DNA from: Drosophila pseudoobscura
Taxonomy: Eukaryota; Arthropoda; Insecta; Diptera; Drosophilidae
Assembly (NCBI RefSeq): GCF_009870125.1
Contig: NC_046681.1
Coordinates: forward strand, 14,149,001 to 14,213,000
Reading direction: 5' to 3'
DNA: 64,000 nucleotides
Positions within the stretch are counted from its first letter, which is position 1. Each line of letters opens with the position of its first letter. The notes beneath the pieces are model-generated. The model saw only the letters and a program-made list of their open reading frames with translations. It was not told where the DNA came from and did not search any database. The translations under genes were made by a program, and so were the position numbers. Shown here one piece after another: positions 22,301 through 32,650 of the stretch.

Positions 22301-25300
22301 TCGGACCTTGGGCTATGTACATGTCTCAAAAGCTGCATACAAAAAAGCGACCCGGTTTCACCACACACCAGTACCTGGATGCAGCCGCCAAGGTGTATAT
22401 CAACTACGCCATGACTGTGGGATGTATTGTCATGGCGAGCCATATGTCTGACTACTATCTCGAAAACGACGAATGTAAAGACAAATGGTTCTGTGATAGA
22501 CGGTTGTTAACCTAAGATTTAATTACGTTTTGTTATAATCGATGCTTTGTCTTGAGTATGTCCATCTATTTTTTTTAGAAAATTGTTGCAATAAATTAAA
22601 CTTACAGAAACCTGCTTAACGATATCTTTTCAATACTGTCAATGCTATACTTCCTTCAAAGCCAGCCGCCAACACTCTTTAAGACTACTTCCTCATCGAC
22701 CCTATAGGGTCCCCGCAACTTATAAGTTTCAGCATCTCAGCCATACGAGCTGTTGTTAGCTACCTTAAATTATTTCGGGGCGGAGATGGAAGTACAATAA
22801 AAAACCCCATTTAATCGCAGACATATGAGATTGTGATACAATATAAAGTGGATATTTATAGTTAAGGTATTTGAAGTTAAGTAGTTATTAGTTGGTAATA
22901 TTAAATAATGTATATCGATCGACTTACCTGAATTGTGGACCAGCAGCCAATAGCACATGGTGACAATGAAGGCATAGACAGTGGCACAGGTGTAGAGCAC
23001 CCAGTACAGGTGATGCAGACGACTCTTCTTGGCTTGGCGCACGATCTCAAAGTCCTCGCGCTCCACCATCATACCCTGGGTGACTATCCAGGCGGCCAGC
23101 CAGGCCTGCACCGTGCAGAAGAGCAGGCCCCAGTGGGTCAGATAGATCCACCACTTGGCATAGTGATGCTCAAAGTGCTCCTCGGTGCGCCCTATGTCCA
23201 GCAGGGAGCATACCAGCGCCGCCAAACAGGTGATGGCCGTTATCCAGCGATAGAACAGGTACACAATGCGCACCTGCGTGTTCCGCTGCCACTAGATGGG
23301 GAGAGAGAGTGATGGGTTTAGTCTTACGACTTAGTCTTATGTGGTGCGACCACATTACCTGGCACAGATAGAAGTTGTGCCGATGGACATGGTCCGGCGT
23401 GAACTCCGGGAAGCAGCTGTTCCACAATTTGCTAACCATCATTCTTTGGTTGCCCAGACAGCTGCTGGTGTCGTTGGCGAAGTGGTTGAAGCCTTCGCAG
23501 CTGTCCTGCGATGGATATTGGTACGAGTGGTACGCCTGTTGCTGATGTCCCTGCGATTGCTGCGGGGTCTGTTGGAACTGCTGCTGCTGCTGCTGTTGTT
23601 GCTGTTGCTGATGATGATGATGGTGGAATTGCTGCTGCTGGTGGTGATGCTGCTGCTGGTACTGGTATTGGTGATAGCGTTGCTCAACCGTCTCGCGTTG
23701 CGACTGACCGACGCCACCACCGCTGATGCTGCCTCCTCCTTCCGTGCCGCCCACGCCCCCTCCTCCGCCTGTAGTAGCTCCCCCTCCCCCTCCGGCTGCG
23801 GCTGAGCCGTGCTCCGTCTGGTATTCGTGTTGCGGCGGCGTCTTGTGGCTGTGTATGCTGCCCCTGCTGCTGCCGCCTGCGCCGCCGCCGTAAGGATGCA
23901 AAAAATCGGGCAGGTCAAGAATGTGTGCCAACTGTGTGGCAACCTCCTCGTCGTCCTCGTCGTCGTCCTCCTCTGCCTGGTGCTGTAGAAAGCGCACTTC
24001 CTCGAGACTGTCGCAGTCCGTGGAGAGTAGGGCCGCCGGCAAGCACTCGTCGAGTAGGTCCTCCTCGTCTTCGGTTGTGCTGGCAAAGCCCGGCAGGTAG
24101 CCGTAGTTGTCGTAGGCGTCGTAGCGCCTTCGGGGCGTGGCCTTGTAGCGATAGCCAGCTTGCAGCTCCTCCGCCGCGTTAGCCGTGTACTCTTGGAACG
24201 GCGATAGTCTGGCTGCCGATGCTGCTGCTGCTGCTGTTCCTGTGGTGGCTCCTATTGCCGTTGCCGCTGTTGGTTGCGGTGGAAGCGTGCGCGTGCTCCG
24301 GCTGCTGAAGTAGTAGTCGGTGGCTACGCTCGGCGCCGGGGGCGGCGGGGGTAGGACTGCCGGCACAGGGAGCGGCGGCAGATAGCCAGGCGAAGTCCCA
24401 GCTGATGCTAGTAGTGGAGTGGGCGAGGCATCAAAGTTGATCAAAGCCGCTGCAGGATAGCCGCCGCCGGAATAGGCTCCCAGTCCGCGGTACGGATATG
24501 GGTACGGGGTTGTGCCTGCGCCGCCGCTGCTGGTTGTCCCGATGTAGATGTGCGCCGACGTGGAGGGCAGATGGTACCTAAAATACCAGAGCATACCAGG
24601 AAGCGTTTGAGTATCGGGTATATTATTTGTTCGTTCATTTTGCAACGGAAATTTTACATTTTTGTGGATCGTTTTTAAGTGAGGGAGAAATCATGCTTGG
24701 GACCATAATTATGCATCGAAACTCAAGAAGAGGATACATTAGAAGGAAGGGGAAAGCTATGCGTTACTTTTTCGAAAAGGTAATGGATTTCATGAACGTT
24801 TCATGAGTTCGTGTACGGTCAGGGTCATGTACATACCAGCTGGCTAGGTTGCCGCTGCCCAGACCGAAGCCCAGGCCCAGTCCCAGACCCAGGCCGGAGC
24901 TGGTGCTGGTGCTTCCCCGACTGAAATAGTAACTGTATTGCTGCTGCTGCTGCTGTTCTTGTTGCTGTTGAAGATGCTGCAGGTGTTGCTGCTGCTGATG
25001 CGGATGCGTTTGTTGCAGTTGCGGCACAAGTTGCTGCGGTGCGGCGTAGTCGTAGTGGCTGCCGGAGAGCCAACGCTGCCGCACGGGAGGGTAGCTACAC
25101 TGTGCCTGTCGCTGGCTGTATAGAAGCTGCTGGTGCTGCTGCAACTCCCGTTCGATCTGTTGCAGCAGCAGTTGTTGCTGCAGTTGCTGGATTTGCAGTT
25201 GATGCTGCTGTTGGGCTAGCAATTGCTGCTGCACTATCTGCTGGTGTTGCTGCTGCGTTTGTTGCTGCTGTTGGCCACTAATTGGCACCGGTCTAAGGTA

Positions 25301-25490
25301 AAACTGCGCGTAATCCAATGTGAAGGCGTTCCTCTACAACTCCGCCGCACGTCCACCGCACTCACACTTTCCAGTTAATACTCGTACTCTCTTGTGCTTG
25401 TTGCTTCTGCTCCTGCTGCTGTGTCTGTGGCACGTTGCAAGTGGTCTCGCCTCGGTGTCTGTGGCTGCAAGTAGACGGTAAGCAAAGCAT
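19375..25490 (-). CDS. Rolling-stone family multi-pass membrane protein with long low-complexity N-terminus
   Basis: Coding exons on the minus strand are 25490-25366, 25292-24837, 24577-23359, 23291-22928, 20348-20168 and 20104-19375. All junctions are GT-AG and the phases agree (about 1024 residues). The last 450 residues are a clear rolling-stone domain: a start near residue 573 (MMVSKLW), WQRNTQVRIVYLFYRW, WWIYLTHWGLLFCTVQAWLA, HVLNSIIMLIDLAIVGHPI, GLAYAIFTGIYFLAGG, and a final helix followed by a Gly/Gln-rich cytosolic tail. The founding member, Rost, is a plasma membrane protein needed for myoblast fusion. The N-terminal 570 residues are Gln-, His- and Gly-rich with acidic blocks (EDEEDLLDE, EEDDDEDDEE). 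That frame stays open across two exons but contains no Met before residue 573 except at 25490, so the first exon is the least certain part. A good TTGCAG acceptor at about 25474 suggests an upstream exon instead. The third coding intron holds two other genes. Confidence 0.82.
20613..21371 (-). CDS. TMBIM/Lifeguard-like multi-pass membrane protein, nested, 252 residues
   Basis: Single-exon gene inside the large intron of the rolling-stone gene, on the same strand. It has about seven hydrophobic segments: residues 17-41, 52-72, 80-101, 105-126, 134-153, 170-190 and 203-222. The loop motif LRRKFPINW (73-81) and the following gap to LLLLGYWLPPK resemble the RRK-P-N and FA-QTK pattern of the BI-1/Lifeguard (TMBIM) family, as does the C-terminal IPLCSILLLIDF helix. 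Such proteins sit in ER, Golgi or plasma membrane and modulate calcium leak and cell death. The similarity is to the fold and motif order, and the sequence is diverged, so function is uncertain. It has a short divergent partner at 21463-22515. An intronless, fast-evolving, nested pair in flies is often testis-expressed; that is inference. Confidence 0.82.
   Translation of the reverse strand: MSDPHRGLRGHSKLRLYLWIYGTALVFIFISILLIISFGFINNEPDKSCCPAAFSFFSLGLLSMFFYMNMMFLRRKFPINWIMSCSMAVVFGLGTASMLCMQTAGHVILLALEVIVMMGLLLLLGYWLPPKCHPLLYIALTSFILAVIAFFLCKIISDHTDENHDKVAVWIARFVLWTAICPLLLFQSQVINGYWGNESPYLDIPLCSILLLIDFLACYAFLDAVDDIEIAYDRLFRSETVGLIARVGRSGI
21372..21462. promoter_or_regulatory. Very short shared intergenic region between divergent nested genes
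   Basis: Only 91 bases separate the two start codons, so both promoters and 5' UTRs must lie here or overlap the opposite coding region. No TATA box is visible. TCATCTGTCGGTG and TTTGCTTCTATCG are the only unusual words. Confidence 0.55.
21463..22515 (+). CDS. TMBIM/Lifeguard-like membrane protein, nested, 350 residues
   Basis: Intronless, divergent from 20613-21371 and antisense to the host gene. The N-terminal 115 residues are acidic and rich in Asp, Pro and Tyr (DPYNNEPYRDGPYEES), with no signal peptide. Seven hydrophobic segments follow from about residue 120. It shares FRRLQFTFPLNWIIF (about 177-191) and VLLIYTLLGLWVPK with its neighbour's LRRKFPINWIM and LLLLGYWLPPK, so the two are paralogues from a local duplication. 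Lifeguard proteins likewise have a Pro/Tyr-rich cytosolic N-terminus before seven helices. The frame is open upstream to an ATG at 21334, but that start would overlap the neighbour's coding start; the ATG at 21463 is preferred. An AATAAA lies at about 22591. Confidence 0.83.
   Translation: MSLNKKSVHSPTSHRISTGTQTDVTSRPDEYDDVSLYDAVDPSPNDFFPYDDDPYNNEPYRDGPYEESPQQEQKQNEGASQPRVSAYGDTEHDIQTETIYLDVDEEKKTILTGARGPSLLAFRCYVYVLIFAQVSLASLQWMIVTYAWKPKLHHIERNMNVLLLFLAWLNLTLGFFGFRRLQFTFPLNWIIFGCIFESLTLAVMCFSLCELALTWHFVLAGISVLLIYTLLGLWVPKMLTADLWILIFVSITVLIVSIITLLSGLAMHVYVPLTLCLVIFGPWAMYMSQKLHTKKRPGFTTHQYLDAAAKVYINYAMTVGCIVMASHMSDYYLENDECKDKWFCDRRLLT
23573..23660 (-). repeat. CAG/CAA trinucleotide repeat coding for poly-Gln and poly-His
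   Basis: CTG/TTG runs on the plus strand, read in the rolling-stone gene as Gln with His-rich neighbours. A second dense Gln-coding tract lies at 24938-25275. Repeat length is likely polymorphic. Confidence 0.85.
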
Positions 25491-25833
25491 AATGATAAGC
25501 GTTGAGTTGAGTACTGACTGCCTTTCACATATGACTTCATAAGACACTAATTAGGCAGGCATTAAGCATACGCCATGTAGCCCAAGATGGCGCAAAATGA
25601 AAAAAGTTCTTTGCTTAGAAAGCACTTTTCTGTGACACTAATTTGCAATGGCAAAGACGCCCTCAGCTCTGAAAGAGCGTGAATTGAAAGGAGCCGAGAT
25701 AGACAGTTGGAAACCAGGAGAGTACTAGTTGAAAGTAGTTTAGTTAAAGCAAAAAAAAGAAGTAATCCCAAGAAAATTCTCTTGGCATCGGAAAAACAAG
25801 TCCCGGTTAATAAGAAATATACAATCTGGAGTT

Positions 25834-25870
25834 AAAAATAAAGCGTCTTAGTTTGAGACGCTTTATTTTT
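25834..25870. repeat. Perfect 15-bp inverted repeat with 7-base loop
   Basis: Left arm AAAAATAAAGCGTCT (25834-25848), loop TAGTTTG (25849-25855), right arm the exact reverse complement (25856-25870). Each strand therefore reads AATAAA near its arm. It could form a strong hairpin or cruciform. No annotated gene ends here on present models. Confidence 0.9.
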
Positions 25871-27288
25871 TAGGACAATAACAAACTGCTTTCAAAGAAA
25901 ACTTTTGAGATTCTTGTTTGCTCTCGAGATCAACATTTAAATTACTGTCTCCGATTGTATCTCTATAATTAGCCAAGTATCCACCAAAAAACAGAACAGC
26001 AGAAATTCACTATTCGAAATTATAGTAAAAACTTACAAATTACTGAAATTTCTCTAAATCAAATAATTAAGGAGTTGAGTAGATCTATTGTGTCTGTAAA
26101 TGACCATAAATACTCGTATGGTATGTATAGAATTATCCCGACTTAAACACACTTTTGACGAACTAGCAGAAATCATTGCAAGCTCCCCCACATAAACTTA
26201 TCAAAAATAGATTAGGGGATAGCCATAATAAGTAGAGAAGACGAGTATGCTGCATGTAATACTCGTATGTACATATGTTTTGGCCAAGTCTAGGCCAAAT
26301 TGCAACTGTTGCTCGTGAGCAGCGCCTAATGGCCTTTGCCAGAGTCTGAAGAGCAGAGCAATGAAATCAAATCAAATCGCGCGTGCCTCAGCGAAACGCA
26401 AAATGGCGGCCAGGAAGGCCCGTTGCGGCCATTTTGGTTGCGTTGCTTCCTCGTTTGTGAATTGAGTTGCCGTCAGTTGAGTTGTCTGCATGAGAGTACA
26501 GTGCAAGGGCGGAGTGCGGAGTGCGGAGTCAGAGTAATGGTGCGGTGGGTCGGGGTAAATGGGGCAGCTAAATGCATTTGGGTGGTTTCTGTGTCTCTTT
26601 CTCCGTGTGTGTGTGTGTGTGTGGGTGCCTTTTGACGTCATCAGCAAATACTTTGCTCTTGTTGCTGCTGTTATTGCCGTTGTTTACACAGCTGCTATGA
26701 GGGTCGCATTTAGTTGTTGCAGGCGACTGGTTGTTGCAACATTTACATTGGCAATTTGCTTGAAAAAGCACTTACACCAACAGCCTCCTTGTGGGAGCAC
26801 ACACACATACACACACACACAAACACACCACTCATACATTGAGCGCACTGACACAGACGCTTACGTGCACACTTCCGGCCACAAGTCTGTGCTTGGGCCT
26901 AACCCGAACTTCCGACATTGCCACCATGTAGTGGATACACTTTATTCCATGGGGTCCACTGTCAGTGGAGTGGACACAGACAGTGGTCATGTATCGATTT
27001 CGCACTAGTTTGTTAAATATGCAAATTCCCGAGAGCCATTCGAAATTTATCTTTCTGCTAAGTCCCTGATTGCGGGACCATTGCGATAGACAACTTTTCA
27101 GGGGGATACTGATACTCGTACAGTAGAGTTATTTGTATTTGTTATTTTAAAAGATTTTCCATTTGAGAGCATTCAAGATTCGTTTAATTCACACTGTGAT
27201 TGTTTTCTCACTTTTTTCCCTGCAACTTGATTCAACTTTTTGTTTTCTTTTTCTTTGCTCGGTTTCAGAATTTTTTTTTTCTACTCAC

Positions 27289-27510
27289 TTTGTGTTTAAA
27301 AACTTCGTTTAACTTGTGTGCAAACTTTTTGCTTGAATCATTTTTACTTTCTTCTGTTTGACGGCAGCCAGAAGAGAAAGAGACGGCAAGTAGATATAGA
27401 GTGAGGTAGAGAGTAGAGAGCGAAAGGGAGATGGAGACTGAAAGCGGGTAAAAAGTTTTGTTCAACATTCTGTTAAAGTCTGCAACCCTGGGTGTTTATT
27501 TATAGCCCTC
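27289..27510 (-). promoter_or_regulatory. Candidate TATA promoter and 5' UTR exon on the minus strand
   Basis: Reading the minus strand, CTATAAATA (27505-27497) is followed about 30 bases later by TTTAACAG, then a CT-rich leader, then AAA|GTGAGT (donor after 27289). This would make a roughly 185-base first exon with a splice site pointing at the rolling-stone gene 1.8 kb downstream. An ATG at 27468 opens 60 codons to the donor, but they do not stay open across the nearest acceptor, so it would be a 5' UTR or belong to another isoform. Confidence 0.35.
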
Positions 27511-30500
27511 TTGGCAAAAATTTGACAATAGTTTGCTCGCAGTGGCAATTAGGAGCACGTAGCCACGCCGTTGCAGGTCATAAAACCCGGAATGAATTAC
27601 GCTACAACGTTGCAATTGAAATGAAAATTGAAGTTTAATTGCTCCGAGCAGAAATCGCACAGATCCGAGTCCTGGGCAGAGCAGAGGAGCGAGGGAATAG
27701 CTCAATAGTCGAGCAATTGTGTGCATAAAATGCGTCATAAATTCACTCAAGTGGCCAGGGCACGGACAGCACGTCGTATGAGCGATATTTGATGAAGCCT
27801 CCACGCAGAGGCGAAGGACGAGTGTGACGGAATGTCGGAGCCGTAATCCCAGCGACAGCATTAATGCTAATTTAATTACAAAAGCGTGTCTATGCCTGCC
27901 TCTCGGGCATTGTCTCTGCTCTTCCGCTTCTCTTGTTACCCTCCTCCTCCTCCACCCATGTGTGGCTGGTACTTTCTTTAATGTTGCAAACGATTTCTCA
28001 AGGAATGCTCCCTTCTGGGCGAGTAAGCGACTTATTAGAAAGAGATTTCCTTTGTTAAAATACCTAACAAACATTCTCTGAAATTTACTCGTTAATTATT
28101 TGACTGAAATTCCCATTTGTTGGCTCAAAGTATAGCTATTCTGACAAATAACTTACGGAGCTCATTCATAGTAGAGCCTTGGACGATGGAGAAGAAATCT
28201 GCAGCATTTTGCCCCAAGACACTCACTATACTACGCGTACTCTCTGCCTCCGCCCCAAGGAAATGAAAAGAAATTTTGTTCATTTTAATTAAATTGCATT
28301 CTCGTCGCTGTGCCACTCTCATCTGGCCGCTGGAGGGGAAAACTTTAAGACAACCTCCACCTCCACCTCCACCATGACACCAGCAAAACCAGCAGCACCA
28401 GCCGCAGACTCACTCAACTCCCAGGCAGGCAGACTTACACTTGGCTGACTCGGAATTTCTGTTAATCAAACGCAGCGTTCAGTGTTCAGCATGAGAAAAT
28501 GCTTAATTGTATTATTACATAACTTTCGCTGGGATGAATGGAGAGACACTGGAGACAGTGGAGGGGCGGCTGTGCCCATAATTCATTTACCACTCGATAC
28601 AAAAGTCGTTGGCTATTAATTCACGCGTTTGCCAGGGATAAATCGATGTGGCCTCAAAGGATAATTAATGCGTCACCAGAGCCAGGAGGCCTGCAAATGG
28701 CAGTTCGCAAATCCCAGCCCTATATGCTATGTGGTATAGTGCATCAGTGGATCATCAGTGCCATTACCTAAACATATGTTTATTAGGCATTCGTAAATGA
28801 TAAAAACATTATGTTCCAAATTGTAAATCATGGCTTTCGTATAGCATTGTCAGTGCTGTGCTTATCGGGGCACTAAACTTTCTCTAGAGTGTCCTCCACC
28901 CTCACACACACAAACGCACGCGAGTCCTAAGGCCCTCTGATGCATACATATATTCTGTCTATATATATATATATATAAAGAACAAGCGCAGTTTGTGCTT
29001 TTGTATTGAAAACAAAATCCTTGTTGAGCTAATGTACAGTTTTTTTTTTTGCAAAAGTTAGTGGAACTTAGTGGGCAGGGAGGGCTGGCTGTGGCATCAG
29101 ACACATTGACGTGTTTGCTTATGTAAACAGGAAGTGGTGCGCTGCAGGCTACACAGAAACAACCAGCCCAGCCCAGCCCAGCCCATTGACAGCGTCAGTT
29201 CGAGTGGGAAATGGGAGGCAGAGTGTCGGCCATGTTTGCTGTCCTCCCTCTGCCTCTGCCCCTCACTGTCTGCCACTCCGGTATATTGCTCGAATGTGCC
29301 ACAGCAAAAATATTTGCCCACATGAAATTATAGTAAAGCGCACATTTAATGAATGGCCACCACCTGGGTGTGTGTTTTTAATGAGCAGAGGCAAGGACTG
29401 CAGTCCTGCATCATGAATGGTTATTGGCAGGCGGATGTTCGCTGCGGATGTTTGGGATAGCGCACACTGTGAATATAATTCCATAAATATGGATACACGT
29501 GGCTCAACGTGTACGAAGAGGAGATGATGATGAGACAGATCCACCGGGGTGGTACTTGCATGAATTGTTACTGAATGGTGACTAAGTAAAGGGATGACTG
29601 GGTGTAGATTGGGAATAAACTAAAACAAACCAGAATAAAGATCGCCGGCAGGTCAAAACTTTGCTTAAGACTTAACAGAAAGACAGAGGGAAAAGACCAT
29701 GCCCATTCATCTCAGGCGAAGAAATTTGTCCACTCAAGAAACTTCTGAGCAGAGTCAGCAAATCGTAAGTAAATTTACTTATAATGGGAATGCCAAGATT
29801 TTGTCCAAGTTTTGTTCGTGCAGCGGAAAATTTACGAGCCCGCATTTGAATCTCTGGCTTTTCACTTAATATTTGTTTATGGCACATATAGTTTGGCCAG
29901 CGACCGAAAAAATAGAGCACGACTGCCATAAATCAAACTAAAAAAATAAAGAAATATATATATAAACGGGCCAACTCGGGCTAACACAAATATTGCCTCA
30001 GCAGCAGCAGCAGCAGCACAAAGAGAGCCTTGATAAACTGCTCTGAGAGGGGGAAAAAAACTGTAGATGGCACATAGCCTGGGCGGCAAGATGGGGCAGC
30101 GAAAAAGGAAAATATGTAGGTATACGTATTTCCGACGACGACATTCAGGTGCAAGGCAGTACGCGTCAAGGAAGTTGTCAAAACATTCAGATAACATTTT
30201 CTGGCCAGGGCCTCACAAATGACATTTAATAGCCGGTCAAACGTGGGGTATGGGGTATGTGCCGGCCCTTTTTCGGTCCACCTTAAAGCCCAATTCTTAA
30301 TTTGCGGAGAAACCCTCGCTCGGTGGAAGCTTCGTCGTTGTGCCACTTTATTTTTTGCTTAACTGCGCAAACATTGATAATAAATTTTACCTTGGCGTTC
30401 ATTTAACATCACCTCTTTTTTTACCCTGAGCTGCCATCTACATATTTTCAAGGATTTTCCAGGAAAGCCTTCGAAAGAAATTAATCTGACCGACGCGAAA

Positions 30501-31869
30501 TTTACGAGTTGCCTGGCTAAAGGTGCCCACGTTTTTTTCAGTCAATAGTTTCATACATACTATATATGCACCAGCTTTACCAAAAGGTTTACACAAATTT
30601 CAGTATTAAACGACCAGATCCAGGTCGAGCATTTGTCGTTTCTGATGTTTTGCATATGTTGATTGGTTCCAAATAATCTCATTTCGCTTGGATAAACACA
30701 ATTATATCAGTGTTATTATTCGTGCTACAAAGTATCAGTAATAAGCTTGTTTAAAGCCATTTTGTATTGCTTCCTTTAAAGCGCATTTGACTTATTAATA
30801 CGGATAAAAACGATATCAATAAACTGCAAAAGATGTATCCGAGTATATCAGTGTCTGTTTTGCAAAATTCCTAGAAATTGGCGGCACTTCTCTCCATCGG
30901 AAATCGAGCAGGGTTTCGGACATGTGGCCCACATACTTTCTGTATCAAAGATTTTTCTAGATGGTACTGATTGATTCTAAAGAGAGTTTCAGATACGAGA
31001 ACCATATACAAAATACTTTCTACCTATGTTTATTCCCATTGAATAGAATATGAGGGCTGATGTATACATACAATACATACAATAATATTCAGATTAAAAG
31101 AAATGACGGATGAATTGAATTCCAAAGGGAATCAATTCAAATTCCGAGTCGAACAATAATATGTAGCTTTGATACATTTATTTCATGTAAGCCAATGGCT
31201 GTACACAATATCCATTCTTGGATAAATTGAAAATCGACCTCCTCCTTTGGCACCTGCTTGGGGCAGGGACAGGGGCAGGGGCAGGGGGTTGGGATTGTTG
31301 GATTAGCTGCACCCTCGACATGCAGAAGTCCAACAAAGAGGGCAGCAGAATGGGGAAAACATAGAAATTGAAAGCGGCCCAGACAGCAAAGCCCCTTTGG
31401 CACCCGAGATGGCTCACAACAATGCTGTCAGCTTCCTCTCCCACTGCCGCGTCACTGTGGAGGAGATGCGATGCGGCAGCCACCCCCACACGGCTGTTAT
31501 GGCGGGCCTCCGCGCTGATCTTCCCGAGTCGCCGGGGAGGGGTGGCCAGAGGCGTACGTGTTGGCTTAATTAAATGTTTTGCTTTTAGTTTTTGCTTTTG
31601 TTGTGTGAATGTGATTGTGAGCATGCCTGTCATGTATATGTATATGTATGTATGTATGAAGTACTTCCGCTTGAAAGCAGGGCGTTGATTTTGACGGCTT
31701 GGCTTTCATTTACCCTCTAGTTCTGACTTATCCGCAGAGCTCTTCTCATTGGATGCACACAGAGGCTGTACAAGTAACTACAATTTTGAGACTTCCATTT
31801 AGTTCAGTATTTAATTTAGAAGTAGTTGTATTCCTGTCCATATCTAAGTATATTCAAGGTACTTTCGAA

Positions 31870-32095
31870 GAATTTTGTGAGGATACGATAACGATGCCAT
31901 GGGCTCTGACCGCAAAGGACAAAGGAACAAAGGAGACTTTGCCTGTAGCCCCTGATGTGTCCGAACCCTGGCCACGACGATCGCTTCGTTTTGGCCGGCC
32001 TGCTGGCCGATGTTCCCCAGCTGCTTGCCGCTCCACACATAGTGGATAGACCAGATGCTTAGGGAACGCGATCTCGGCATACGGAAGTACATGGT
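31870..32095 (-). pseudogene. GC-rich coding-like fragment, unassigned
   Basis: Between AT-rich flanks, the minus strand shows Drosophila-style codons (GGC AAG CAG CTG GGG AAC ATC GGC) in the frame reading SGKQLGNIGQQAGQNEAIVV, while the next frame over stays open further downstream. This pattern suggests a decayed or frameshifted coding fragment or a single exon. It ends without a splice donor I trust. I could not assign a family. There is a faint resemblance to the OB-fold start of aspartyl-tRNA synthetase (ARVRTHQG), too weak to name it. Confidence 0.25.
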
Positions 32096-32238
32096 GTAAC
32101 CAGATTGGGTATCGCTTGTAAGCAACCCACATATAAACAATGATAATTCATCGGAACTGCTTCTGTGAAAGCGATATAGGAATTCACTTGAGCAGTCGGT
32201 CGATTCCAGGAACGACGATTCCCGTCGTGGAAGTGGAA

Positions 32239-32274
32239 TATAAAGCGACAAGTCTGGTGGGGTCTTCCTTCAGT
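32239..32274 (+). promoter_or_regulatory. TATA box and initiator of the 93-residue gene
   Basis: TATAAAG at 32239-32245 and TTCAGT at 32269-32274, with the A at 32272 as the likely start. The 33-base spacing is that of a fly TATA/Inr promoter, and it gives a 5' leader of about 97 bases before the ATG at 32369. Confidence 0.65.
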
Positions 32275-32368
32275 CGTTTCGGGACAGAGGCAGAGATAAG
32301 TTCACCTTTGCAGCCAACTCCAGCTTCAGCTACTGAATATTCTAGTAATTGGGGTCGATTCCACGAAT

Positions 32369-32650
32369 ATGTTAGAGCTCTGGTTGCTGATAGCAACGAT
32401 TGGTCTTTTGCTGGACTCGGCGCACGCAGGGCCATGGTCAATGGAGGATGACTTGGTCCTGGAACACGATAAAGTTATCGGTGGTGGGAGTAATATAAAA
32501 TTTTCTGAATTTGTGGTCATCTTAGACCAAATCAAAGAAGAAGTGAAAGCTCCCATCTATCCGCGTATTATCTGCCTGTGGCTCTGCTTTGGGCTTTTAC
32601 TGATCCTGCGCCGCTACCATCAAACAAAATATAATAAATTACTAAACTAA
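32369..32650 (+). CDS. Small secretory-pathway single-pass protein, 93 residues
   Basis: Intronless frame. Residues 1-20 (MLELWLLIATIGLLLDSAHA) form a textbook signal peptide with cleavage after AHA. A 45-residue acidic lumenal part follows (WSMEDDLVLEHD), then a C-terminal membrane helix (about 67-80) ending in RRYHQTKYNK, a basic cytosolic tail. This predicts a type I membrane microprotein. The TATA/Inr promoter supports it. AATAAA overlaps the last codons at about 32632, so the mRNA may have almost no 3' UTR or use later AT-rich signals. I do not recognise the family. Small, single-exon secreted or membrane genes like this are common among male reproductive genes in flies, which is only a guess. 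Confidence 0.65.
   Translation: MLELWLLIATIGLLLDSAHAGPWSMEDDLVLEHDKVIGGGSNIKFSEFVVILDQIKEEVKAPIYPRIICLWLCFGLLLILRRYHQTKYNKLLN

Larger units (their letters stand above)
25871..32230. other. Non-coding stretch upstream of the rolling-stone gene
   Basis: About 6.3 kb without a supported protein gene. It holds dinucleotide repeats at 26605-26623 (GT), 26798-26820 (AC) and 28961-28976 (TA), a CAGCCCAGCC run near 29166-29183, a GCA run near 29999-30018, a GGGGCA run near 31265-31287, a candidate TATA promoter on the minus strand at about 27.5 kb, and a coding-like GC-rich patch at about 31.9-32.1 kb described separately. Confidence 0.5.

Noticed and set aside
24764..24836. Read-through extension of the rolling-stone exon past 24837
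   Set aside because: A GTATGT donor at 24836 joins in phase to the TTTTAG acceptor before 24577 and restores the long downstream frame.
27496..28074. 192-residue minus-strand open frame
   Set aside because: Contains repeated Leu/Arg runs from simple sequence and covers a candidate promoter.
31957..32010. Plus-strand peptide with RRSLRFGRPAGR, resembling an amidated neuropeptide between basic sites
   Set aside because: The codon-biased frame is on the opposite strand. The plus frame has no signal peptide linked to it and only one such site, so chance is more likely.
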